From NCBI GenBank assembly GCA_020632885.1, contig JACKEQ010000011.1, positions 109,995 to 173,994 on the forward strand: 64,000 bases of DNA, in the 5' to 3' direction. Below are positions 20,728 to 29,188 of this stretch, piece by piece; the first letter of the stretch is position 1; each line of letters begins with the position of its first letter. The translations under genes were made by a program, and so were the position numbers. The stretch is from Alphaproteobacteria bacterium. GTDB lineage: Bacteria > Myxococcota_A > UBA796 > GCA-2862545. A model generated the notes under the pieces. The model did not search any database, had not been told where the DNA came from, and saw nothing but the letters and a program-made list of their open reading frames with translations.

Positions 20728-21603
20728 TCAGCGGAGGTCGGCGAAGATGCGCCGGTAGAGCCTGCGCAGGTCGATCTGCTCCGGCAGACCCGCACATCCG
20801 CCGTCGTTGAGCTCGACGAGCGTGAAGCTCCCGTCCTCCAGGCGCCCCACGTCGGCGACGAAGAACGGCGACTCCACGACCTCCCCGAGCCAGGGGAACG
20901 GAACGGCCTCGAGCGGGTCGACGTCGATGTCGTGGTAGGGCGCGTGGGCCACGGGCTCGCCGTTCCAGAACACCACCCGATGCTCGTCGAAGACCGGGTG
21001 TCCGGGGGTGGCGTAGGGCAGGCGCGCGAGGCGGACGAACCTCCGCACCACGAAGCCCCGCTGGAACCGGTCCGCGTGGAACTCGAGGAGCCCCTCGTAG
21101 ATGGACGTGAAGCGCTCCAGGTCGGCTCCCTCGGGAACGAAGCAGGCCTTCTCCCACCACTGTCGCGCGGACTTCAGGTGATCCTTCAGGATCCAGGGCG
21201 GCGGGCCGAGGGCGTCCAGGGCCAGCTCCCAGGCCTCCTCGGGGTCCTCGTTCTCCGTCCAGACCGTCTCGGGCGTGTGGTCTGCGAGCAGGTCGTACCA
21301 GCAGGGCAGGTAGGCGGCGGTCTCGAAGCTGTCGGGATGTACGACGAGGTCGTCGCCCCGGTCGCCCAGGAGCTCGTGCAGTGCGGTGTAGTCCTCGTGC
21401 GGCAGCATCCACCCGCGGTAGAGCCACCGATGGGGACGGCGTGGCAGGCCGTCGAGGATGCGGTGGTGGTCGCCGTGGACGAGGTCCTCGATGTCGAAGC
21501 CCGCCAGGGGCACCCCGAGGTCCTCCAGCACGTGGGCCTCCAGATCGAACCCGTCCGGGAAGGCCTGCTCACGACCCTGACCGAACAACACCCCTGCGCG
21601 CAT
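20728..21603 (-). CDS. ATP-grasp domain protein (R2K-clade type)
   Basis: A 291-aa protein. The C-terminal part reads FFVADVGRLEDGSFTLVELNDGGCAGLP, the ELN-D-G-x-x-G ending typical of small ATP-grasp enzymes of the R2K clade, where Asp/Glu/Asn bind Mg-ATP. Upstream, WILKDHLKSARQWWEKACF supplies the Lys expected to contact ATP. ATP-grasp enzymes join a carboxylate to an amine or thiol through an acyl phosphate; the substrate here is unknown. ATG 21603 is preferred because GGGAGG precedes it by 5 nt; GTG 21609 is also possible. A TAGCCT element lies 30 nt further upstream. Confidence 0.75.
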   Translation of the reverse strand: MRAGVLFGQGREQAFPDGFDLEAHVLEDLGVPLAGFDIEDLVHGDHHRILDGLPRRPHRWLYRGWMLPHEDYTALHELLGDRGDDLVVHPDSFETAAYLPCWYDLLADHTPETVWTENEDPEEAWELALDALGPPPWILKDHLKSARQWWEKACFVPEGADLERFTSIYEGLLEFHADRFQRGFVVRRFVRLARLPYATPGHPVFDEHRVVFWNGEPVAHAPYHDIDVDPLEAVPFPWLGEVVESPFFVADVGRLEDGSFTLVELNDGGCAGLPEQIDLRRLYRRIFADLR

Positions 21604-21733
21604 GCTCACCTCCCGGCTCGACGACCGGTGAGCAGGCTATCGGTGGCCCGAGGACTGGCGTGGCGTGTAGTCCAGGTTCTGTGGTCGTTCCCGCCGGTTC
21701 CGCGGGTTCCTGTTGCCGCCTGGTACCGGCAGG

Positions 21734-21850
21734 CTACGGGTGACGCGCCAGGCGGGCCGGGCGACGACGGGCCGCCTGGGCGACGTGGCTCGGGGTACCG
21801 TCGTCGAAGCCCTGCATGAGCTCGTACACGGCTTCGGCGATGGCCAGCAC
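21734..21850 (-). CDS. Possible 38-aa small protein downstream of a lipoprotein gene
   Basis: GTG 21850 starts a 38-codon frame reading MLAIAEAVYELMQGFDDG, then TPSHVAQAARRRPARLARHP, ending TAG at 21734. A strong Shine-Dalgarno (GAGGAG) sits 5 nt before the GTG, and the upstream gene stops 12 nt away, so it is the natural third gene of the cyclase-lipoprotein operon. It has an amphipathic helix and a basic tail and could bind nucleic acid or acidic partners. No family recognised. Confidence 0.4.
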   Translation of the reverse strand: MLAIAEAVYELMQGFDDGTPSHVAQAARRRPARLARHP

Positions 21851-21862
21851 GGGGTCTCCTCG

Positions 21863-22849
21863 TCAGTAGCGGGCACCCAGCAGCTCGTCCTGCCGGAGCT
21901 TCGAGAGCTCCGTGTCCACGAGCTCCAGGCGGATGTAGCGGCCGTCCTTCCACGACCGGTACCAGAAGTCGCCGAACCAGGCTGCATCGGGGATGTCGTC
22001 GGGCTCCGTCTGCCCGACGTCGAGCTCCACGATGTCCCGGTAGTCCTCGGTGCCTCCGGAGCACTCGAAGCCATTCGGGGTCTTGCCGCACCGGTAGTGG
22101 GACTCCACCGCCTTGCCGACCATGCGTCGGGCCCACTTCTCGGACACCTCGGGCTCCAGGTCGTCCGCCAGCAGCCCGAGCTCCTTCGCGAGCAGCTTCG
22201 TCCGCCCTTCGTCGTAGGCGCGCACGTTCAGCAGGTAGCGGTCCTTCGCGTCCATGGCGCCCGGGAAGTACGTGTCGTCGACGTCGCGCCGTCGGGCCGA
22301 GCGGTCCGGGTAGGTGTAGAGGTACACCGCGATGGCGTTGTCGCCGATCGACCCCACACAGCGGTGCCGGGTCTCCTGCTCCCGGACGTCCTCGTCGCAG
22401 TCGATGTCCTCCCAGCCGAGGACCACGAAGCGCCGCTCCAGCTCCACCAGGGGCTTCTCCCAGCGGGCGTAGTCGTTGCGCCGGATCTCCTTCTGCTCCT
22501 CCACGCGCTTGCGCAGGCGGTCGTAGGCCGGGCCGGGCTCGGGCGGCAGGGTGAGCTCGGGGAACCCAGTACCGAGGGCGGCCCACTCTTCGGCGGTCAC
22601 GACGTCGTCGCGGAGGGCCTCCTTCGTGGCGTCCTGGATCGCCTCACAGCGCGGGGTCTCCAGGTCTCCACCGACGTCGCAGCGCAGGTAGACGGCCTCC
22701 AGTCCCTTCGCGAGCGCGGTCGCCTCGGGGCCGCCGAGGAGCTCGGCGTCGACGAGCTGGACGGAGATCTTCGTCATCGGTGCAAGGCCACCGCAGGCGA
22801 GGCCCAGCAGAAGGACCAAGGCGGCTACCGAACGGCTCGTGGGTCTCAT
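21863..22849 (-). CDS. Hypothetical lipoprotein coupled to a class III cyclase
   Basis: A 328-aa protein with signal peptide MRPTSRSVAALVLLLGLACGG and a lipobox (LAC, Cys19). The mature part is charged and Cys-poor, with CVGSIGDNAIAVYLYTYPDR and WFGDFWYRSWKDGRYIRLELVD; I recognise no family. ATG 22849 begins 1 nt after the cyclase stop, and the Shine-Dalgarno AGGAG lies in the end of the cyclase gene, so the two are probably made in fixed ratio. It may act as the envelope sensor or partner for that cyclase. Confidence 0.7.
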   Translation of the reverse strand: MRPTSRSVAALVLLLGLACGGLAPMTKISVQLVDAELLGGPEATALAKGLEAVYLRCDVGGDLETPRCEAIQDATKEALRDDVVTAEEWAALGTGFPELTLPPEPGPAYDRLRKRVEEQKEIRRNDYARWEKPLVELERRFVVLGWEDIDCDEDVREQETRHRCVGSIGDNAIAVYLYTYPDRSARRRDVDDTYFPGAMDAKDRYLLNVRAYDEGRTKLLAKELGLLADDLEPEVSEKWARRMVGKAVESHYRCGKTPNGFECSGGTEDYRDIVELDVGQTEPDDIPDAAWFGDFWYRSWKDGRYIRLELVDTELSKLRQDELLGARY

Positions 22850-22850
22850 C

Positions 22851-24047
22851 TCACTCCTGTGCAGGTCTGTCGCCAGGGCCGTCGACGGCGAGCCCGAACA
22901 CACGAACCGTGCCGACGCCCTTCGCCTCGTGGCTGCCGAGGTCGTGCACCGGCCGGGAGACCCGTGAGGCCGCGACCTCCGAGAGCACGGGTCGCACGCC
23001 GAGCTTCGCCCCGAGACTCTCCAGTCGTGCCGCGCGGTTCACTGCGCTCCCGACCACGGTGAAGTCCAGCCGGTCGGTGGAGCCGATGTTCCCGTACACC
23101 ACCTCGCCGAAGTGCAGCGCAGCGCCGTAGCGGATCGGGACCTTCCCCTGGCCGGCCCGCTCGGTGTTCGCGGCCTCCACGGTGACCTCCAGCTCGTCGA
23201 GAGCGGCGAGGGCCGCATCGCAGCCGTCCGCATCGGGCCAGATCGCGAGGAGACCGTCGCCCATGAACTTCAGGACGTGGCCTCCGTGGGCGTGGATGGC
23301 GCGGACCTGGAGCTCGAAGGCCTCGTCGAGCACGTCGAGCACGTCGGTGGCGTCCAGGGCCTCGGTCATGGCGCTGAACCCGCGAAGGTCGGTGAACGCG
23401 ATGGCCGCCTGGACGCGCGTGTGATCACCCCGCTGCACCTGACCGTTCCAGACGCGCTCGGCGGCGTCCGAGCCGATGTAGGCCTCGAGGAGCGAACGAC
23501 CCGAGAACCGCTCGGCCTGGACGCGCATGGCCAGATCCAGCACGCCGACGATCCGATCGAGCCCGTCCTGATCGAAGCCTTCGGGGGCCGTGAGGGTGAA
23601 GGCGTACAGGAACACCCGGGCGCGCTTCACGGCGAGGTCGTCGATGATGGAAGGCTCTTCGCGCCCCGTCCGGAGGATGACGTAGTCGGTGGCTCCGGCG
23701 GCGAACCGGGCGTTGATGAGGTCGTACCGGGTGGGCAGGTCCTCGGCGCGCAGGGCGACCCGACGTGTGCCCGGGACCATGACGAGCGCGGGCGGGAAGG
23801 TGTGCTCCTCCAGGATCCCGCGCAGGACGCCGTGCCGCATGAAGTTCTGCTCCACCTGGTCGCCTTCGGCGGTCCACGTGATGCCGTACGCGTTCACCAT
23901 GGGGTGTCCGACCGTGGCGGAGTGCCAGAGGTGGCTCACGGGGAACCCGTGGCGGCGGAGCTCGTTCCCGAGGCCACGCAGCAGCTCGGGACCCTCCGTC
24001 TCGAGGCCCTCCCGGACGATCCACGCGATGACCTCGTCTGCGCCCAT
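22851..24047 (-). CDS. Class III adenylate/guanylate cyclase
   Basis: A 398-aa protein. The catalytic domain (about 200-370) has metal-binding Asp in IAFTDLRGFSAMTE, the second metal Asp in VLKFMGDGLLAIW, the Lys before FMGDG that favours ATP, and the transition-state Asn/Arg in GSAVNRAARLE. Ser replaces the usual Asp in the VxGDxVN motif. Residues 1-190 form an N-terminal regulatory region without membrane segments or a recognised sensor fold. ATG 24047 is preferred over 24065 because CCGGAGG sits 5 nt upstream and TAGGAT 16 nt upstream. It probably makes cAMP; the next gene is a translationally coupled lipoprotein. Confidence 0.85.
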   Translation of the reverse strand: MGADEVIAWIVREGLETEGPELLRGLGNELRRHGFPVSHLWHSATVGHPMVNAYGITWTAEGDQVEQNFMRHGVLRGILEEHTFPPALVMVPGTRRVALRAEDLPTRYDLINARFAAGATDYVILRTGREEPSIIDDLAVKRARVFLYAFTLTAPEGFDQDGLDRIVGVLDLAMRVQAERFSGRSLLEAYIGSDAAERVWNGQVQRGDHTRVQAAIAFTDLRGFSAMTEALDATDVLDVLDEAFELQVRAIHAHGGHVLKFMGDGLLAIWPDADGCDAALAALDELEVTVEAANTERAGQGKVPIRYGAALHFGEVVYGNIGSTDRLDFTVVGSAVNRAARLESLGAKLGVRPVLSEVAASRVSRPVHDLGSHEAKGVGTVRVFGLAVDGPGDRPAQE

Positions 24048-24113
24048 GGCTGCCTCCGGGGTCATCCTACAGTCGGTGAGCCTCTGCGCGGCGAGTCTCC
24101 GCCGCCACGGGCC

Positions 24114-25667
24114 TCAGAGGGTCTGCAGGTGAGCCTGGATGGCCAGCAGATCCGCGTCTCCCGGCGTGAGCACGAGGGCCAGCGCCACCGCCTGCTCCGC
24201 CTCCGCCGCAGACACGTGGCCCGGCCCCGGCAGCGGGTGCGCCAGGGCCTCCGCGTAGAGGAACACCGCACGACCCTTGGCGATCGCCGGATCCAGGCCC
24301 GTCGCGTCGAGCAGCTCGCCGAGCGTCCAGGTGTGTGTGGTGACCTGCGGGAGGAAGGTGGTCGGGTGTGCCCAGGTGACGGTTGCCGTGACCGTCGCTT
24401 CGTCCGTGGCCAGCGACGGATCGCAGGTGGTGACGCGGTTGTAGACCACCATCGCGTCGTCGTAGGCGAGGTTCTGCGGCGGGAGGACGTTCGGCTGCGT
24501 GCTGATCCCCTCGGCGCTCGAGGCCTCGATGGCGAACCCCGGGGGGAGCTCGAGCTCGATCTCGACGTCCCGCGCGGCCACCGTCATCACCTGGATGAAC
24601 CGGTCCCGGAACATCTTGTTCGCCTCGTTCGCGCTGTCCACGAACACCGCGGCTCCCCGCCCGAGGTCGGTCACCTCGTCCATCAGCGCATCGTTGTAGA
24701 AGGCCGCCCCCACACCCACCCCCGTCATGTAGATGCCGTCCGCGCCGGCCATCAGGGCGTTCTGGCCGATCAGGCTGGCGTCCGTCACGCCCAGGTTCGC
24801 CCCGCCGTCCGAGACCAGCACGACCCGCGTGTCCCGGCTGGTGCTCCAGAGGGTGTTGGCGATGTCGTAGGCGGTCTGCAGACCCGCAGAGAGGTTCGTG
24901 CCCCCAGTGGTCGTCAGCGACGTGCAGGCACCGACGAGGACCGGGTCGTTCGGTCCGGTCACCGTGCGGACCGGCAGCAGCACGTTCTGTGTGGACGCCC
25001 ACTCCACCATCGCGACGCGGTCACCGGCGCGCAGGCTCGACGCGATGGCCGTGCACACGGACCTCGCACGGGAGATCGGCGTCCCCGTCATGCTCCCCGA
25101 CGTGTCCATGGAGAGCACGAGGTCCATCGGGCGCCGCGTCGCGCGGGTGACCACCGGGCTCGCGACGGCCAGCTGCAGCTCGTACCGGTCCGGCCCGAGC
25201 GCCACCATACCGGCATGCAGGGCGACCTCCCCCATGGCCGCGGGCGGGTAGTCCGGGGTGTAGTAGTTGAGGAACTCGTGGGTGCGGATGGGAGCACCCC
25301 AGGACGAGCGCGCACGCACCGGGGAGACCGTCGACGCCGAGTCGTCCGGAGAGATCCACAGGTGCGTCGGCCCCGAGGTGTCGCACGTCACCAGTCCGGT
25401 GTCGGTGTCGGCGTCGGTGTCCGTGTCGACGTCGGTGTCCGCGTCGGTGTCGGTGTCGGTGTCGGTGTCCGAGTCTGCATCGGTGTCCGAGTCGGCATCT
25501 GAGTCCGCGTCGGAATCGGCGTCCGCATCCGTGTCGGCATCGGCGTCCGAGTCCGCATCGGTGTCGCTGTCGGTGTCCGCGTCGACGTCGGTATCGGCCT
25601 CCGCCAGGGGTGCGTCCGGGGCGGACTTGCAGGCGGAGAGGGCGAGCACGAGGGTGAGGGTGCGCAT
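24114..25667 (-). CDS. VWA-domain lipoprotein with Asp-X-Asp spacer
   Basis: A 517-aa protein. Signal MRTLTLVLALSACKS ends in a lipobox (SAC, Cys13). Residues 22-92 are an Asp-X-Asp spacer. Residues about 178-360 are a von Willebrand factor A domain with an intact MIDAS: DTSGSM, the Thr of TTGGTNLS, and the Asp of VLVSDGGAN. The domain order (a HEFLNYY segment before VWA) matches bacterial VWA proteins of the YfbK type. It probably binds a protein ligand at the cell surface through Mg or Ca. The start has AGGAGG 9 nt upstream, part of a strong hairpin (25671-25693). Confidence 0.85.
   Translation of the reverse strand: MRTLTLVLALSACKSAPDAPLAEADTDVDADTDSDTDADSDADADTDADADSDADSDADSDTDADSDTDTDTDTDADTDVDTDTDADTDTGLVTCDTSGPTHLWISPDDSASTVSPVRARSSWGAPIRTHEFLNYYTPDYPPAAMGEVALHAGMVALGPDRYELQLAVASPVVTRATRRPMDLVLSMDTSGSMTGTPISRARSVCTAIASSLRAGDRVAMVEWASTQNVLLPVRTVTGPNDPVLVGACTSLTTTGGTNLSAGLQTAYDIANTLWSTSRDTRVVLVSDGGANLGVTDASLIGQNALMAGADGIYMTGVGVGAAFYNDALMDEVTDLGRGAAVFVDSANEANKMFRDRFIQVMTVAARDVEIELELPPGFAIEASSAEGISTQPNVLPPQNLAYDDAMVVYNRVTTCDPSLATDEATVTATVTWAHPTTFLPQVTTHTWTLGELLDATGLDPAIAKGRAVFLYAEALAHPLPGPGHVSAAEAEQAVALALVLTPGDADLLAIQAHLQTL
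25391..25604 (-). repeat. Asp-X-Asp coding repeat
   Basis: About 70 codons directly after the lipobox region of the VWA lipoprotein with Asp at every second position (partners Thr, Ser, Ala, Val). The codon repeats GAC plus ACC/TCC/GCG match the spacers of the other lipoprotein genes in the window. Confidence 0.85.
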
Positions 25668-25670
25668 GGG

Positions 25671-25693
25671 TGGAGACCTCCTGGTGGTCTCCA
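25671..25693 (-). promoter_or_regulatory. Hairpin covering the Shine-Dalgarno of the VWA lipoprotein gene
   Basis: On the transcribed strand TGGAGACC-ACCAGGA-GGTCTCCA forms a perfect 8-bp stem with a 7-nt loop that ends 3 nt before the ATG. The AGGAGG Shine-Dalgarno lies half in the loop and half in the stem. It could be a translational switch or a protein-binding site. Confidence 0.45.
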
Positions 25694-25773
25694 GATTGGC
25701 TCGGCCCATCGCGACTGTCAGGGCGACTCGGTGCAAACCATGGGGCGCGGGTGACCGTCTGTGCGCAGAATCG

Positions 25774-26304
25774 CTAGATGACGCTGGAGCCGTGCACCCA
25801 CCCGATCCGTCCGTCACCCTGCAGACGGAAGGCCCGGCCCGACACCGCATCCCCGACCCGGAGGCGCTCGTCGCCCGCGCGGACGTCACCGTCGATCACC
25901 ACGATGACCCCATCCAGCACGGCCTGATCGGCACGTACGACGTCGAGCCGCGCATCGCTGCGGCCGCGCCGGACCATGAGGTTCAGATCGATCGTGGGAC
26001 CCCCCAGCAGGGCGGCCTGCACCGGCAGCTCGCCAGGGAAGTCCCACCGGTCGCCCGGCCGTGCGAGCACGACGGACCCGTCGGACGACACGAGCTCCAT
26101 GCCGTCGCCGGAGAGGAGCACGAGGGTGCGGTCCACGTCCGGGAACGCGCTGAACGGGCCGTCCGCAGCGACCTCCGCGACGCTGATCCTCCAGTCGAAG
26201 GCGTCCAGACCGGCTCCTTCAGGTGCGATGGCGACGGACCGGGTGCGTCCGCCTCCGTTCTTCCAGAGGATCACGGGCTGCTGGTGTGCGCGGAGGATCT
26301 GCAT
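25774..26304 (-). CDS. HutD/Ves family protein
   Basis: A 176-aa cupin-like protein. The N terminus has the family signature WKNGGGRTR, then FDWRISVAEVAADGPFSAFPDVDRTL and the LLSGDGMEL core strand. Known HutD proteins sit in histidine-utilisation operons and are thought to sense formamidinoylglutamate or limit flux; Ves in E. coli is a cold-linked relative. There are no hut genes nearby, so the partner pathway is not shown here. ATG 26304 follows TTAGCC at 7 nt with no Shine-Dalgarno, so the mRNA may be leaderless. Confidence 0.8.
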   Translation of the reverse strand: MQILRAHQQPVILWKNGGGRTRSVAIAPEGAGLDAFDWRISVAEVAADGPFSAFPDVDRTLVLLSGDGMELVSSDGSVVLARPGDRWDFPGELPVQAALLGGPTIDLNLMVRRGRSDARLDVVRADQAVLDGVIVVIDGDVRAGDERLRVGDAVSGRAFRLQGDGRIGWVHGSSVI

Positions 26305-26343
26305 GACCCACGGCTAATCCGTTTGACGGTCAACACGTCCTGG

Positions 26344-26447
26344 CCCGCCAATGGCGGGAGACCAGCACACTTCGAGCCAGGGCGTGGTGAGCGTCGAGAG
26401 GAGGCGAGGCCCGCGCCAAGCGGGCCGCGCAGGCCGCCTTCGGCGGC
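26344..26447. repeat. Three perfect hairpins in a divergent intergenic region
   Basis: The 266-nt gap between the HutD-like gene and the beta-helix gene at 26571 codes for nothing convincing. It holds CCCGCC-AAT-GGCGGG (26344-26358), GGCCCGC-GCCAA-GCGGGCC (26407-26425) and GGCCGCC-TTC-GGCGGCC (26431-26447). The flanking genes point away from the region, so these are not ordinary terminators. A structured leader, small RNA or REP-like element is possible. Confidence 0.5.
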
Positions 26448-26570
26448 CGGAGTGATCAGATTCGCCCAGGGGCTCACCGGTTCACATTCGTGTCGTTTCC
26501 TTCCCGGTGCTCGACGAGAACGCGACAGACCGGGACCGCCCGCCCGGCGACCCTGAGGCCAGGAGGTCCC

Positions 26571-28294
26571 ATGCTCGTTCTCGTCCACACCGCCCTCGCC
26601 TTCGACTGTTCCGGAGGTGACCCCGAGGTCTGCGCCGCCGTCGAGGCGCTCGTCCCCCAGGTGAACGCCCTCGCCGGTGACACCGTGCTCCACGACGCCG
26701 CCGACACGCGCCTCACGCCCGAGCGCGTGTACGACGAGCTCCTCGCCGTTCGCGTGGCTGCCGAGGCCGGTGGCTGCGCGGTGGACGGCGGTTGGTTGGC
26801 GGGCGTCGTCGGTGGGAACACCTGGACCGGTGTGGACAGCGAGGACCGGCACGCCTCCGGGAAGCTCCAGATCGCGGACGGTCGGTTCTACGGCGCCATC
26901 GAGATGACGACAGGGCAGGAGCCGGTGGGCTGGACCTGGTCCGCCTTCGACCGCGCCGGCCCCTCGCAGGCGACACGGCAGATGGGTACATCGCAGGGGT
27001 CTGGGTGCGGACGCGCGGCCGGAACGGGGTCTTCGCGACGCTGCGCGCCAGGTGTGACGCCACCACGGCACGGAACGCGGCCGACCCCTGGGTGACCGCC
27101 GACCTCGCCACCGTGTGCGCTCTCGGCGAGGGCTACGCGGACGCGGACGGCGATGGCTACGGCCTGGGGGCCTTCGCCGTGCGCTGCAATGCGGTCCCGG
27201 CCGGGGGAGACTGCGACGACACCGATCCGGACGTCTTCCCCGGGGCCATCGAGGTCTGCGACGACAAGCAGAACGACTGTGACGTCGCCTGGACGTCCGA
27301 TGCCGGCCGGGTCTCGTTCTTCCCGGACGCAGGTAGGACCACGGATCTCACGAGCTCCTTCTCGACCTCGAGTGGAGCGCGGACCTCCGTGACCCTCGAC
27401 CAGGCCGGCACGCTCGCGGTGTGCGAGGGCACGTGGTTCACCTCGCTCAGCGTCACCGCCGATGTGGAGATCCAGGGCCACGGCGACGCGGTGCTCGATG
27501 GAGGCGGGGTCGCCCGGGTGGTCGCTGCATCCGGGAGCAACACGGACCTCGCCCTCAGGGGCCTCACGTTGCAGAACGGGAGCTCCTCCTCCTCCGGCGG
27601 TGCGATGCACGCGATCATCGGGACGATCGAGCTCGCGGACGTCGACATCCTGGCCTCGACCTCGTCGGCCACGGGTGGGGGAGCCTACCTGAAGGGCAAC
27701 GCCATCGACCTGTCCGACGTCCATGTGGAGGGGTGCTCCGCTGTGACCCTGGCGGGTGGGATGTACTCGTCCTCGGCGTCGCTCACGGCCGCGAGGCTGG
27801 ACTTCATCGGCAACAGCGTGAGCGGGGGCGACGGGGGCGGGTGGGCCATCCGCGGGTCGACGGGCACCGTGGAAGACGTGCTCGCCCAGGGGAACACCGC
27901 CAGGAACCCCGGCGGGGGCCTGAGCATCGCCCAGGGGTCCAACCTGGCGCTGACCCGGATCACCTCCACCGGGAACACCGCCAACCAGGGCTCGGCCTTC
28001 GGTTGCTTCGCCTCCACCTGCGACTTCTCGGACTCGAGCTTCCTCGGGAACACGGGCAACAAGGGCGCGGGCGGGATGTTCAGCGTGAGCTCGACAGGCA
28101 CCTTCACGGACGTGCTCGTGGACGGGAACGCTGGCCAGTGGCAGGTGTGGGTGGCGAGCGGCACGCTCACCACCTCGGGCCTCGACCTCGGCACCGGCCA
28201 GACGGTCTACTCGGCCCCGACCAGCGGCTCCTCGACGTTCGTGGGCACCGACCTGTTCTGCGACTCCTCGGTCCTGGCCTGCGTCACCCTCTGA
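26571..28294 (+). CDS. MopE-motif/beta-helix secreted protein, copy A, frameshifted
   Basis: Paralogue of the gene at 29189-30925, colinear over its whole length. Signal-like start MLVLVHTALAFDC, then a conserved 150-aa N-terminal region, a MopE-type metal-binding motif (DADGDGYG...GDCDDTDPDVFPGA..CDDKQNDC) and a right-handed beta-helix to the end. Reading is broken near 26958-26964: copy B reads FDRAGPVAGDVHDGYLAG, while copy A changes frame after FDRAGP, consistent with loss of one base in the GGCCCCTC run. After the break the protein is intact. ATG 26571 has AGGAGG 4 nt upstream, as in copy B. Either a recent pseudogene or a sequencing error. Confidence 0.7.
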
Positions 28295-28299
28295 CCTCG

Positions 28300-29118
28300 G
28301 TGATACCGTCGGGTCTGGAGCGCAGCTTGCACGCCTCGGACCTCGACGGGCACCTCGCAGCCCTCCTCGACGCCGTCTTCACCCATGGGCTCGAGGCGGA
28401 CGACATGACCACGCCCCTGCTGTCGCTCGGTCGCTTCCCGGCGGGGTCGGTGGTGGCCCGGGCCCGCGCGCTCTTCCCGGCCGACAGCCTCGGGACGGCG
28501 ACGCTGTTGGTGGTGATGTCCCACTACGCGCACCGGGCGGGCGAGCCCACCGTGGCCACCTGCCTGGACCACGCGCAGGCCGTGCTGGAGGGCCCGGGGG
28601 AGCCCTGGGTCCGCGGGGAGGCCCTGCGGACGGTCGCGCTGCTCGACACCCATGCTGGACATCGGTGTGGACGGGCCTGGTGCAGATCGCCGCTGCCGGA
28701 GCTCCGCGCGGCGGCAGCCTGGGCGCTGGGGTCGGGGGGTGTGGAGGACGGAGACCTCGCCTCGTTGCTGGCGCTCGCGGACGACCCGATGCCGCGGGTC
28801 CGCGAGCAGGCCGCCATCGCGCTGAACGGCGTGGAGGATCCGCGGGCCGTCGCCAGCCTGGAGTCGCTGCTCGACGACGGGGATGTGGACGTCCGGGTGC
28901 GGGCCATCGAGTCCCTGGCCGCCATGGGCGACGTGCGGGCGGACGCCATCCGCCGGGTCGTGGAGGGCGGGTGTCTGCCGGAGTCGCTGCTGCTCGTCGC
29001 CGAGGCTGCGCGGCTCGTAGACCTCCTGCCCCTCTTCGAGGCGTGGCCGGAAGGGGAGGGCGACTCGCTGCGTCGCCAGGTCATCGGCTCGTTGAGGGCG
29101 GCCCAGGCGCGTCGCTGA
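28300..29118 (+). CDS. HEAT-repeat protein
   Basis: A 272-aa all-helical protein. Residues 130-230 contain clear HEAT/PBS-lyase-like repeats: LRAAAAWALGSGGVEDGDL, VREQAAIALNGVEDPRAVAS and DVRVRAIESLAAMGDVRA. HEAT repeats act as protein-binding scaffolds. GTG 28300, 5 nt after the preceding stop, gives the full frame; however a TACCGT element lies at 28305-28310 and a TTG at 28327 has GGAG upstream, so a start 9 codons later is possible. It follows beta-helix copy A on the same strand. Confidence 0.7.
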   Translation: MIPSGLERSLHASDLDGHLAALLDAVFTHGLEADDMTTPLLSLGRFPAGSVVARARALFPADSLGTATLLVVMSHYAHRAGEPTVATCLDHAQAVLEGPGEPWVRGEALRTVALLDTHAGHRCGRAWCRSPLPELRAAAAWALGSGGVEDGDLASLLALADDPMPRVREQAAIALNGVEDPRAVASLESLLDDGDVDVRVRAIESLAAMGDVRADAIRRVVEGGCLPESLLLVAEAARLVDLLPLFEAWPEGEGDSLRRQVIGSLRAAQARR

Positions 29119-29188
29119 CGGCTGGATACCTTCGCGGCACAGACCGGAGCGGACGCACCGAGGACCCTGGACTCCCCAGGAGGTACCC

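Noticed and set aside
21763..21795. Imperfect hairpin (CAGGCGG...CCGCCTG) as a terminator
   Set aside because: It lies inside the possible 38-aa ORF, has a long loop and no T-run.
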